A DNA stretch of 64,000 nucleotides from NCBI GenBank assembly GCA_029204225.1, contig CM055097.1:10610230-10674229 (forward strand), in the 5' to 3' direction. The stretch comes from Diphasiastrum complanatum (taxonomy: Eukaryota > Streptophyta > Lycopodiopsida > Lycopodiales > Lycopodiaceae). The notes under the pieces are model-generated. The model worked only from the letters and a program-made list of their open reading frames with translations. It did not search any database and was not told the origin of the DNA. A program made the translations under genes and the position numbers. Shown here piece by piece: positions 24,109 to 35,379 of the stretch (positions within the stretch are counted from its first letter, which is position 1; every line of letters starts with the position of its first letter).

Positions 24109-25836
24109 TCACCATATCCATGATAGTGCTTCTTTGATGTTGATATCTTTGATGAGCTTGAGAGCTTTGCACCATCCTAGCACCTCCAAAATTGATCCCT
24201 TCCAAATTTCATGAAGATGCTTGACCTTGAGGCTTGCTCCTTCTTCATGTGCATGCTCCTTCATGAGAAAATAAAGATTTATTCTTGATTTTTCAGGATC
24301 ACAAAGATCTAACATCATGTTACCATGATCTAGATAATTAGACTCGTCCAAATTGGCAAGACTCTGCATGCTATAATAACAAAGTGTTTGCATCATATCT
24401 TCATGCTTGTTTACCATGCTAATCTCAGATCCAATGAGGCTACATACTTCATTATAGAGATAAGTGTCTTTAGAAGATGATTCACTTACTCTCATAAAGA
24501 GTTTACAATTCGCCTGAATACAAATTTTCAAACTATGAGTGAACAAATCACTTTTGCTCTTACATGACTTAAGAGCATACATTTGATGAGATAACCATTT
24601 GCTTTCTAATTGATTTAAAATCAATTTCAACCTTTTAAGAACATCATCTATGTTCTCAAAAGAGACTTCATACTCAACTAGTATGGCTTTACTCCAATTT
24701 TGAGATGCAATTATCTCACTAAAGCAAATTGATTTATCAAATGACATAAGAGAAGTAAGTATGTGATGTATACCACATGAGATATGCTCCTCTTTCCCTT
24801 GAAATGTGAGCCACATGGACTCAACCATATTTCTTGAGTTCCTTTTTGGAATCACAATTTGATAAGGTCTCTCCTCCTCAATCCTTGGCACACTTGAACC
24901 TTGAGAAGGATTTTCCTCCTCAATCCTTGGCACATTTGAACCTTGAGATGACTCCTTAAGATCCTCTTCATGGTGCTCCTTTTTGATGGAAATCTGAGAC
25001 CTCCATGTCTCATAATGATCACAACAAGTATGACCATTCAATATGCACTTCCTATGATTATCAAGATTACTTATGCTAGAAACATTAGTCCAAAAATCAC
25101 CACAACTTGGCATGATTTTTCCAATATTGAAATCAAAAGATATTTCCATCTCAATAAGGCTAACTACTTGCTTATGGATATAAGTGTCCACTTTGGATGC
25201 TTCACTTATTCTCATAAGAAGTTTACAACTTGCCTTTAGGATTGAAAACATACAATTTTCATCTTTATGAATGAACACATCATTCATGATCTTATTGAAA
25301 CCAAAAGATCCTACATTATGAAGATATTTCCATTTCCTTGACTTCATAACTAATGTAAGCTTACAAGGAAAACATATTTTGCTATCTTTTAAGGCATCAC
25401 ACTCAACTAGTATTGCCTTAATCCACCTTTGAGATACAAAAATCTTTTCAAAGCAAAATGGTTCTTCATAAGTTGACATGATAGCATAAATGAAACTATG
25501 TTCATTTTGTGATTGCTGCTCCTTATTCTTGATGGATTTCTCTTGGATCATAACAATAAGTTTGAACTTATCTAAAGTTCCAAGAAAAATACTTTCCAAG
25601 GACATAAAATAAATCCAAGTTACTTTCATGAAAATGACATCTATCTTTGCATCTTGAACCAAACAATGCACTTCCAAATAAGAAATTTCAAAAGGTTTGA
25701 CATGTGTTGTGATGGACTCTTGAAGACAAATCTTGCAAGTCCTTGTGAGACAAGTCTCATTCACCTTTCCACAAAGGAAATACCTTTGCTTGGACTCGTC
25801 CTTCTTGTATTTGCATTTCGAACTTGAAGCTTTTAT
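24109..25836 (-). CDS. Gag-derived fusion protein with two unknown ~200-residue repeats
   Basis: A frame open for about 575 codons, unusually intact here. It enters from an upstream gag-like part ([12 protein letters not shown]) with a knuckle-like [20 protein letters not shown], cut off at about 25836 by the junction with a copia element. Counting from the GTG at 25764, residues ~60-265 and ~300-505 are a diverged duplication. Matching blocks are: [19 protein letters not shown] and [35 protein letters not shown] and [26 protein letters not shown] and [14 protein letters not shown]...H and ANLD...H. Between them is a tandem 14-residue repeat ([14 protein letters not shown] twice). I recognise no known domain, protease or RT. 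The 3' LTR lies 137 bp downstream, so this is probably the sole internal gene of a non-autonomous LTR element. The start codon is outside the preserved part. Confidence 0.6.
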   Translation of the reverse strand: MKASSSKCKYKKDESKQRYFLCGKVNETCLTRTCKICLQESITTHVKPFEISYLEVHCLVQDAKIDVIFMKVTWIYFMSLESIFLGTLDKFKLIVMIQEKSIKNKEQQSQNEHSFIYAIMSTYEEPFCFEKIFVSQRWIKAILVECDALKDSKICFPCKLTLVMKSRKWKYLHNVGSFGFNKIMNDVFIHKDENCMFSILKASCKLLMRISEASKVDTYIHKQVVSLIEMEISFDFNIGKIMPSCGDFWTNVSSISNLDNHRKCILNGHTCCDHYETWRSQISIKKEHHEEDLKESSQGSNVPRIEEENPSQGSSVPRIEEERPYQIVIPKRNSRNMVESMWLTFQGKEEHISCGIHHILTSLMSFDKSICFSEIIASQNWSKAILVEYEVSFENIDDVLKRLKLILNQLESKWLSHQMYALKSCKSKSDLFTHSLKICIQANCKLFMRVSESSSKDTYLYNEVCSLIGSEISMVNKHEDMMQTLCYYSMQSLANLDESNYLDHGNMMLDLCDPEKSRINLYFLMKEHAHEEGASLKVKHLHEIWKGSILEVLGWCKALKLIKDINIKEALSWIW

Positions 25837-26088
25837 TTTGTGATAATCAAAGTGCCATTGCCTTATCGGCCAACCCTAGGTTTCATTCCAAGAGTAAGCA
25901 CATTGAAATCAAGTATCACTACGTGAGAAGCAAATTTCTCAACATAGAGATTAACTTGTAGTACTGTCAAACACAAGATATGATAGCAGACATTTTCACC
26001 AAAGCATTAAGCTTGGATACACACAAAAAGTTATGTGCAGAACTAAGTTTGAAGGTCAAGGCATTCATGGATTCAAATTAAGGGGGAG
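25837..26088 (+). pseudogene. Ty1/copia RNaseH C-terminus and polypurine tract
   Basis: With one or two frame changes it reads [24 protein letters not shown], then YHYVR, then DMIADIFTKALSLDTHKKLCAEL, the standard end of copia pol. It closes with the tract TAAGGGGGAG at 26079-26088, directly before the LTR. Everything upstream of this (gag to RT) is missing. Confidence 0.8.
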
Positions 26089-26182
26089 TGTTGGATTATC
26101 CTCCTATTAGTCGACTAATCGAATTTTAATCTTCATCCAATTGATTATCCGGACCTGTAGTTTTCTTCTTCTGATATAGCCT
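26089..26182 (+). repeat. Copia LTR remnant shared by two element parts
   Basis: Starts TGTTGGATTATCC right after the polypurine tract. It is followed within ~100 bp by CTATCAGATCC, a decayed version of the initiator-Met primer site (TGGTATCAGAGC), and then by gag. At about 95 bp it is too short for a whole LTR, so it is probably internally deleted. Confidence 0.5.
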
Positions 26183-26259
26183 CAAAGCTATCAGATCCAA
26201 GAGATCGAACATTCAGAACAAGAAATCATAAAACAAGCTGAAGAACACAATTCACAACA

Positions 26260-27071
26260 ATGGCATCTATAAGCAACATACAGTCGAAGATCTACACAAT
26301 CCTCGACTCAGCTCGGTCTAACTTCCTAGCATGGAAGGTGAAGACCTCTCTCATATTAAAGGGAGAAGGGCTATGGCCCTGGGTAGATGGCACCGAAGAG
26401 ATGCCTGCAACTACAGGCAAGGAGCTACGAGAATGGAGTAAAAAGAATGACAAGGCAGTAGCCATGTTGTCTTCATCCATCAAAGAGAGCCTAATGCTTG
26501 CCCTTACGATACTCTCTAATGCAAAAGAGATGTGGAATAACTTACCAGATTCCAAACAAAATCACGCAGCCAGATAATGCTTCTCGAAGACCAGCTGACG
26601 AACCTACAATGGGATGGCAAAGACCTTACATCTTTTATCATAAAGATGAAGGATATGTTCATTTCATTACACAATGCCAGAACAGACAATGTCGTATCAA
26701 CAGAGAAGCAGCTCACCTACTTTCTACGAGCTTTACTAAGATCCTTCCAGACGACCCGAACGTTGCTAGCAAAAGATCCAGAGATGACTCGAGAAAAGGA
26801 AGTGATCGAGATTCGAGAAGGAGTCGAAGCCCATGAGCACCTTGATCACAAGGACAGCTTTGATCAAGCTCTCTATAGCAACAAGGAGAAGCCGAAGAAG
26901 CATTTCAAGCCTAAGAGGGAGCATATCCAAAGCTTGATCAAGACAGCCAGACAAAGGAGGCACCAAAGTCAAATGGAAGAACAAAGAAAATACGAGACAA
27001 TGTCACACTGCTTCTTTTTTAGACTACGTCTCCAAGAGGGCCACCAACTTTGGCCTCCAATATTGGCGTAA
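26260..27071 (+). pseudogene. gag: Ty1/copia gag, frameshifted
   Basis: Starts at an ATG (MASISNIQSKIY) and reads through the copia gag pattern: NFLAWKVKTSLILKGEGLW, then KEMWNNL near residue 95. At about 26575 a small insertion shifts the frame; MLLEDQLTNLQWDG resumes in the next frame and continues to 27071 with a Lys-rich end. This is the capsid gene of the UBN2/Retrotran_gag type. No zinc knuckle is reached. Loss of frame makes it a pseudogene. Confidence 0.8.
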
Positions 27072-27307
27072 GTTAGTATTGGCATATTTGCATTTTCACC
27101 CTCAAATCCAGCTTAAATTCCTACTTAACTGATTCTTTATTAAGTTTGGTCCTCTTCTCGTTACTTTCCAAAAGAATTAAAAAATACGTCCCAATTGATA
27201 TAGAGGTTGAACTCCATATAGCAATGTCTAAAATGATCTGAAGTGATTCCTAGGAACCAATGCATCAAATTCCAACCACAACGTTGCTTGTGCTTCTTGT
27301 TTTGCAG

Positions 27308-27410
27308 GACGGAGGGCCTTCGTGGACCGTTCAGCTGGGCGTGATAGTACAACCGCTAGCTTTAATACTGCAAAGAACGACATTCCATCTCTTGTATTAA
27401 CTGTTCTGCT
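27308..27410 (+). pseudogene. Class III peroxidase exon fragment
   Basis: After an acceptor TTTTGCAG the frame reads DGGPSWTVQLG. After a small deletion (the LGRRDS codons are partly missing) the next frame reads RDSTTASFNTAKNDIPS. GGPSW.VxLGRRDS.TAS...AN.DIPSP is the conserved block of secretory plant peroxidases, just after the distal haem region. No neighbouring peroxidase exon was found. It is a broken, isolated exon. Confidence 0.75.
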
Positions 27411-28599
27411 ATTGATTCACTGCTTTGATCTCTAGCACTATGTTATCACCATTTCTTTTGTTGGATCAGATTTGGTGTTATCTTTTGCTGTCTCTAACCC
27501 TGTGGTTGCAGATCTTGGAATGGTGTAAACTGCCTTGGGATTAATTTTGTAGATTGTTGTCATTAATCTTGTGTTTGCAGGGCTTGCAATTGTGGAAAGC
27601 TTTGTTGTTACATTTACAAGGTTCTGAGATTTATTTACGATTGATTGTTATCCAAGAAGACGTTATATTTATGCTTTGTCTACTGTTGTGACAAAGATTC
27701 TTGAATGTTTGAAACCGGCTAGTTAAGAGATTTGTCTGTGGGATACAAATCTCTGGCTCATAAGCACACTAGAAAACTCTTCCATTTCACTTTTCACACG
27801 AAGAGATCTTGTAGAATTATCTATCCTACCAAGAGGAAGATCATCTTTAAACATTATCCATAGCAATTCTTGTGTTTGGAAACACTATCAAATCCTCTCT
27901 GGGAGTCATTTGACATTTTGGGAGTCATTGTGCAGAGAGACAGTTGATTTCTTCTTAATCATAGGCTGTAGATTTCTGCCAATCAAAAGACCCTGTGATT
28001 CATGCCATTTCCTTGCCCATTTTTTGCCTGATCTATGTTCCATAATTCTTGTAGCACTAAGAAATAATAAGAACCTACAAGTTCCATAATTTGAGAAATT
28101 CCATACTTGGCTTGCCTCTTTAAGCAATTCATCATATAAAACATGAGCAACATAAATAATGAAGTAGCGATTAGAAATCAATTTTGATCTGATTCATTAT
28201 TATAAGCTTCAAATGTGATACTATAATAAATGTATAGTTAGTCAGTTTACTGTTTTTAGTTGTGACTGGGACGTGACCCATCATTGACTTATCAGTTGAG
28301 CACTTGTCCTGTAGCTAGCCACACTTAGGAAAATTACACTATATAGTGGTTTTTGGTTTCGTTATGCTATACTCGAGGGCAAGTCTTGGGTTTGTCAATT
28401 ATTCAGGCCATATTGGGCCTTACTGTAGTTTGGCAAGTGGTGGGCCAAATTAGTGACACCTGTTGAGCCCATGCAGTTTGGGGCTTTTCCTATATGTACA
28501 GTGTTTCCTTGTAATTTATTTTAACTTTTGTTGTGCCATCTTTGAGAGCTTGTGAGGAGTGGCTATGGTGATTGACTGATGTGATCTGCATATTGCACT

Positions 28600-30230
28600 A
28601 GATTCTATCGGAATTTCAGCTGTAGCAACAATTATTACTCAACACAAACTTGAGAGTAAGTTGGCCAAAAACTCTAGCTACCAAAATGTGCCACATGACA
28701 TTCTTTACCAAGCACCAATGCCACTTGCTAGAATTTTGCATCACTTGACTACCAAAAACACAAATGATAATCTGACTATTATAGATTTTTTCCCTTGACA
28801 TGTCATAAAGAAAGCCTTAATTCTCCATCTTGGAGTTTTGACTATGATCATAAAAGAAACTCTCAAACTTCGTTTCACTATGTGAAGTGAATACAACCTC
28901 ATAACCATAAAGCAAACCATAAGACAACATGATCTCTATCAAACTTGGACTAGAAATGAAAGATCATTTTACAACAACTCTTTGCTACCCTCTTGAGTCC
29001 ATCCCAACCTTTATGGTGATGAAAATCCAGATCCATCATGCATGTGAACTCAAACTTGGTAGATGACAAAAAACTTGTACCTTTCTTCCTCGATTTCCAA
29101 GGTCCAGCTCCATGTCGCTCAAGCAATGCATGTGCACTTGTTGTCTTCCTTTCCACGTAATTTTTATCAAAATTTGAATCTAATAATCTCCCTTTTTTCT
29201 TGATGATTCTTTTTTGCCAAGAATGTGCCACAAGTTCCTCCTTGCCAAACACCAATGTTCTTCACTAGGATTTTGCATGACATTACTAAGATTATAGCCA
29301 AAATGGCTAAGATTAGTAAAGATAAACCAAATGAGACTTTTGAAATTATTTTCTTGAGCTTTAATATCCTTCATAATGATTCATTATTTTCTATATAGAG
29401 CTTACAAATAGCCTCCATAGAAAGATCAAAACAATTATCCATGCTAGACCTGTTAAGGATAGATCCTATATACTTTCCTTTATAACCAAAAGAAAAAGTA
29501 GCACTATGTTTTTTTTTCAGATCTTTATCACTAGAATATCATGAAACGGTCAAATATTTTATATCTCAAAATTAAACATGATCTTGTCCATCTCATTTCA
29601 TTATACCTAGCAAGTGCAATACTTTGAAGTAAAAGAAAGGTATAAAAATATCTCACTCCTAACTCTAGACATTGACTTTCCAACCAGATATTTCACTCCT
29701 AACTCTAGACATTTACTTTCCAACCAAAGTCATGACCATAATGCACTCCATCTGAAGTTTACAAAGCAAAGAGAAGTTGAAATGATGACCATCATACTTG
29801 AAATAGAGACAATGTTCATTCCACAAGAACACAAGCTAGATCTTGACAGAAGATAGATTACCAAAGTGCCTTACGTACCACTTCTTAAATGCTAGCTTGA
29901 GTCCATCCAGAACTTTGTTCATAATATCTTTTTCTTCTTCGTCATCACTAAGATCCATGACAAGGTCTTCCTCTTCTTGGTCAACACCAAGATCCACCAT
30001 GGACCTATCCATGGACCTATCAAGAGTATAATTTAAGAAACAAAACCCACCACATCAATGTTAGAAGAAAACACTACTTTGCTCTCCCGAGGTGCACTCC
30101 TCACATAAGGTGTTAGATATGTTAATGATTCAACGTCATTAACATTTACAAGATCAACAACCTTAGGACTTGACTCTACAAAAATGATATCATTCTTCTC
30201 ATTTATCACTCCTAGATTCACTCCTCTTGT
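28600..30230 (-). other. Cryptic repeated coding-like remnants
   Basis: No intact gene. On the minus strand a phrase recurs: VMQN(S/P)S...HWCL(V/A)..N(V/L)WHIL at 28681-28760 and 29215-29290, with matching DNA (AATGTGCCACA, ACCAATG, ATTTTGCAT). A second phrase, (G/V)xDGLK(R/L)(V/A)xK, occurs at about 28990 and 29890. An acidic run (EEEDLVMDLSDDEEEKD) precedes the latter. Around 29410 DNCFDLSMEAICKLY resembles the CKL block of the protein at 24-25.8 kb. This may be decayed copies of that gene; the link is weak. Confidence 0.3.
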
Positions 30231-30439
30231 GAGTCAACTCCTCACAAAGGATGGAATTTTTATACGTAATAACATTGTCCTTTTATGGAAAAAACACACC
30301 TGCACTCCTTTATGTTATCACCACAAAATGCAAAGACACTTTTTCTAGACATAACAAGTATTGAGAAGGTCAAAGACTCTAGTCCAAACTCTCTTGTTAT
30401 GGCTTTGCATGATATCAGCACACCTTGTAAATAGTTCAT

Positions 30440-30530
30440 ATAGTTCTAGAATAGGGAATAAGTGTAAGGGAATTGGCACCCTACATTTATAAGTCCAACC
30501 CAGTGATCACACTACCCTATTTTCCAGCCA
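30440..30530 (+). repeat. Short LTR-like fragment related to the Athila-like LTR
   Basis: AATAAGTG....GGGA.TTG.CACCCT and AAGTCCAACCCAGTGATCACA correspond to the start of the LTR at 4390-4455. No further LTR sequence follows. Confidence 0.45.
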
Positions 30531-30831
30531 TAAAGAAATCTATATATTGTAAATCTGTAAACCAAGTTTGCTTATGCATACATGAATGTAAAACAACAGT
30601 AAATGTGCCCTAATGGCACCTGTAATCTGCAAAAACAGCAGTTGCAAATGTCTATTAGCTTCAATGATTTCTAAAACACAGTCATGCAAGCTTTGTTATT
30701 TGCAAGAAAGAAAAAAACAACAAGTAGAAGCCTCTCAAAACGTGCTCCTCCTGATGCATGCAATGAGCCCTTGTGATGTCTACCTGTAAAAAAAAAAAAA
30801 GGAGAGGAGATGGTAGAGGGATGGCACGCCA

Positions 30832-31004
<173 letters not shown>

Positions 31005-31505
31005 TCACACAATGGTCGGGCCTCTCTATCTCGTTCTGCTCGTGGGTAGCAGGGGAGGCCCGAGGGTTTGTATTTTGTTAACTCGAGTTTGAGTTGGTAT
31101 GGCGGGGGGGGGGGGGGGGGCGGCTGGAGGTTTTTTGCATTGTATTTTCATTTTTTGGTTTCTGTTGGTGTATTAGTCGTGGTACACTATCGTTTTTTTT
31201 GCAGTTAGCTTATGTTGAATTGTAATGGCTTACAAAATTGTGTAAATTAGATTCCAATGCATCGACATGGTTTTTCCAGCATTTTTATTGCTTACAATCC
31301 ATTTGCAAAATTCATTGCTATAATTTTAATAAGCAAACATGTCTGTTAAAAAACTATGTTTTTTGGACATTGCTTCATTACGATAATTATACCCGCAATG
31401 ATGTTAATTGAACGTAAAATTTTAATTTTTCAGTTTTCACCGGCAAATGGATAAGGATGAAGTTCCGATGGACGGACACTGAAATTCACCCGGCATCACT
31501 CGGTA

Positions 31506-32772
31506 GTGATGGGGGGAAACACAGGAATTCGCCCGGCATCACCCGACAGTGATGATGACCCTCTGAATTCTAACACATTGTTGCAAACTTTGGGCAAGGG
31601 TGTGTTGGAACTTCATCAAAGCAATAAACAACGAAACAGCCACATGCAAAATCTTTTTAATCAATTGCAAGCCATTAATTCAAACAACTTGGGCTACCAA
31701 ATGGAAAATATTTCCGTTGATAAAAAATTTTACGTTCGGAAGTTGTGGGAGACTGGATAAACCGTTGGTCAACCTATCTAAGAAAAGAAGAGAATTTCTT
31801 CAGTGTTGTTGTTTCTTAAGGGCAAGGCCTCCTCTTGGTGGAGGGAACTACTTGTGAAAACCAGTGACTTGGGCTAAATTCCTGAAAGAATTTCATAAGG
31901 CTTTCATCACGATTGACAATTATGAACTTTATATTCGCTTTCTTAACTGCAAAATTGAACTATGGTTGACGAATCATAGTTCAGATTCCTGTCCATACTC
32001 GATTGGTTAAGAGAGCAAAATGTGAGTGATCAAAAGATTAGATGCCATGTGCATACATCTTTTGATGGAAATCTCCTTGAGCTATCCTTGATGGAGATTG
32101 ATTAGCAGTAAGCATTCGGCTACCGGTTAGAGCCCGTCGTTCATGCTTATGTACGAATTTGAACCTAGATCACCCATTTCAGTAGAGACTCGAATGATCA
32201 AGTTTCAGAAGGTAGTGGATACAAGAAATGCTATGGATAGCATGTGAAAATGTCTAGTGTGCCCAAGGTAGGGACCGACTTTATGCTAATCTGAAAAGAT
32301 CGCCTCAAGACTTTTAAGTGGGGGGATTGGGTGTTATTTGAGAATCTCTAAGGATTCTAGTGTAATGCATATCGACAAGCATTATAAATTGTCTCCTAGG
32401 TATAGAGGACCATATTAGATCTTGAAAAAGATCGGATCCTTTGCTAACGAGTTGGACCTCCCTGGAGGGAACTCTAGTGCAACCAATTTTTCACGTAAGT
32501 TGACTCAAGAAGAGTCGACGTGAAGGGGAACATCTTGGTTTTGGAGACCAATTGGACCTATTAAATGAATCATTGGGTGTGTCTCAACTTGAACCCGAAA
32601 AGATCTTGGATACATTAACTAAACGATTGAGAATTCGTATAGTTACTAAGCATCTGGTTTGATGGAAGACTCTGCATCGACGATGATGAGTCATGAGAAC
32701 ATGAAGGGAGCTTGAGGAGGAGCTTCCCTAGTTTTAAGTTTTGAGGACAAAACTTGAATAAGGGGGGAAGGA
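31506..32772 (+). pseudogene. Deleted chromovirus (Ty3/gypsy) internal region
   Basis: A gag piece (LKGKASSWWRELLVKTSDLG at about 31817) is followed after a large deletion by the integrase end (FEPRSPIS near 32165; HYKLSPRYRGPY.ILKKIGSFANELDLP near 32375-32465). Then comes a chromodomain-like tail (PEKILDTLTKRLRIR..TKHLV.WK near 32595-32665) with stops, and the polypurine stretch AAGGGGGGAAGGA before the LTR. Chromodomains steer these elements to marked chromatin. PR, RT and RNaseH are absent, so it is a dead deletion derivative. Confidence 0.7.
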
Positions 32773-33266
32773 TGTCATGCCCATGACTAGTCTCAGATAG
32801 CGTGTCCACGCTAGAGATCAGTAGACCAACAACCCGTAAGCTATTTATGATTATAAGGGGTTTGGGGCCCTTATGTGCATATGTTCATCAATAATTTCTG
32901 TAGGCCTAAACTCATGATGGTGGATTTATATGGGTCTATCAGTGAGTCATTGAGGAACTGAATGACGTGGCCCAAATAGGCTGCAGAGGTGTCACAATGC
33001 CCTACTAGTGGTGCATGGGTCTTGGAGGCTATAAATATACCTATTGGGCTCTTGCTAGTGTATCCTTGATTATGTGATTGGTAGCTACATGATTCTTGAG
33101 TGATTCCTCATTCCACATTGAGACTGATCCATAGCTTGGGGGCTAGATCCGTTCAATCTAGGATTGGTTGGGTTGGTTTGTCCACCATCTGTACCCTTTG
33201 TGGTTGCTTGTTTCGGCATGATTAGAATAGGATCTTCGGAATTGGACTTTATAGTAGACTACCACA
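32773..33266 (+). repeat. 3' LTR of the chromovirus
   Basis: Starts TGTCATGCCC just after the purine tract; a TATA-like CTATAAATATA lies near 33030; the best end is CTACCACA at 33266. The right edge is approximate because the partner LTR is not in view. Confidence 0.6.
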
Positions 33267-33289
33267 ACTTCTACAACTACTACATTTAC

Positions 33290-34570
33290 CAATATCAATG
33301 CAACTTTGGAAACGATGATGGACAAGTTTAAGAAGCTTGGCCAAAAACAACAAGCGCAGTTGGAGAAAATGCAAACTCACTTTGATGCTAAGATGAAGGC
33401 ATTAGAAGATCAGCATGTTCAAGTTGGTAAATCTAGTGACAAAGCGTTGCATAACATATATCCTAATAAGAAAAATGTTTGGTATGTCATCTGTGGGAAT
33501 CATTCAATGACAACAATGAAGTGGTGAATAATAGACACATATTGTCATCTATGCAATTCTACTGGCCATGAGACAACATTTTGCTCGTTTAATCCAAGTT
33601 ATCCAACAACAATATCACAAGTATGGATATCATGAAGCCGGTCCAATGTAAAATGAATGAGATGGTAAGGTGCATGGACTTAGTTTTTCCGAAACAGTAG
33701 CTTTGCCTGCTCCTCGAGGACCACAAAGACCTCAAACTTATATGATTGAGCTAAGAGCTTTAACAAGTCAGGATCATTACAATGTTCCTCTTGATCAAGA
33801 TCTTGGCGTAATTGAGCAATATGCAATCTTTGTTGTTGCACACTAGCAACAATCCAGACAGTGGGCAAGAGCACCACTGGATGTTTTGGGTGTGGAGAAA
33901 ATCTTTGCACAGTGGAATGTCCAAATAAAAAAAAAAAATTCATGCCATTTTGTTGTGAATGTGGATATGGATATTGCTACAAAAATTGTCAAGCCAGACC
34001 AAAAGTACCACCTATAACTGCTCTGGTGAACATGACTTCCATCAAACCAAGACAAGTAGTTTTACCGATGTCACGAAGAGCAAACGAACCAGCTACACTC
34101 GTTATGGTTGTCACAAGAGCTCAAAAGTAGAAAGATTTTGCTCTTGATCCACCACCTGCAGAATCAATACTAGTCAATGATCAACCTTTCACATCTGGGG
34201 TCTATCCAAACTTGGAGTCAGAAAATAATAAATATCATAATATGAGATAGTGGATTAAAAACCTTCAAGTGGAAGAAGCATTGGAGAATGCTAGAGTTGC
34301 TCCTATGAATCCACCTATACTAGTTGTTCCAACGAATTTACTTGATCCATTACAACGATCACATCAAAGAAGTGATTACTCAGTTAAATCAATGTGAAGA
34401 ACCAGTCAAGATGACGAAACCATAGTTCCCACAATTGTAAATATTCTTTCAAGTAAGATGGATATAACTCTAGATGAGTACTTGCGATTGGTGCCTCATG
34501 CCAAAGAAGTATTATCAAAACGATTGATCAAGACAAAATCAACTATCCAACATGAACTTTTATATTGTGC
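33290..34570 (+). pseudogene. gag: Gag region of a gypsy element, with zinc knuckles
   Basis: A coiled-coil-like start (MMDKFKKLGQKQQAQLEKMQ) is followed by a CX2CX4HX4C knuckle near 33543-33590 (CHLC...GHE...C) in another frame. At 33861-34130 two tandem CX2CX4CX3C motifs (CFGCGENLCTVEC and CCECGYGYCYKNC) stand where CCHC knuckles would be expected. A later piece near 34460-34560 (LDEYLRLVPHAKEVLSKRL) is the usual linker before protease. Stops and frame changes are frequent. Confidence 0.6.
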
Positions 34571-35370
34571 TAGATTTTGTAATACCCTATTACATGCATA
34601 TTTTTCTTGAATTATTATTTTGTGATGCAAAACCCCAATGAACCTACTCAATGGTTGAAGATAAGCATTGAATATGAAGAACTATCTAAAGGATGTGACA
34701 ATGACAAGTTATTCAACGACATATCGAAGGTAAAGATGCTTTAATAAATGTAACCAAAAGAAGGACTATAACCCGAAGGGCAGTCATGAAATGACACGAA
34801 CCTTAATAAGAAGGCTAGCCCTAAGAGGAGAAAGATTCATTTATTGCGCTCCATGCAAGCGTTGCAACTTTCCACATATTTGCTTCTTATTGGAGCAAAG
34901 TCGTGTGACAAGGATGCCATGTAGGAATTGAGCACTTGTAATTTTCCTATTGGATGGAATTAATTAATTAAATTAAATAAAAAGCGACATATCGGTTCCT
35001 AAAGAGTTGCGCACTTTCGCTTTGCTCCCTATATGCACTTCACGTATGCTTCAATACAATTATTGAGTTTTTTAGGAGATCACAGAGAGAGTTTGAGTCT
35101 TCAAGTTTTCCATGCTCATTGCTTTCATAAGCCTTCTGCTTATTGAGTTCTTCCATTTCTAACAGTTGCTAAGCCTCAACTTGTCGGATGTGCCTGTGAT
35201 CATAATTCTAGTCAAACATCTCTTTAGCCTTAATATTGTCGTAAGTATGAAACCATAAATTCACTGCTATAGTTGTCTTAAAACTCATTGGTTATTTGAT
35301 TGCCTGTGTGATTGAATAATCGATTGTTTGGAACTTAATTGTGATGACAACATTCGGAATCATTGTTTCA
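34571..35370. other. Probable insertion between gag and protease
   Basis: About 800 bp with no gag-pol similarity separates the gag end from the protease. It is AT-rich with TTAATTAATTAAATTAAA near 34960. It may be another LTR, but I could not set its ends. Confidence 0.35.
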
Positions 35371-35379
35371 TTACACTGA

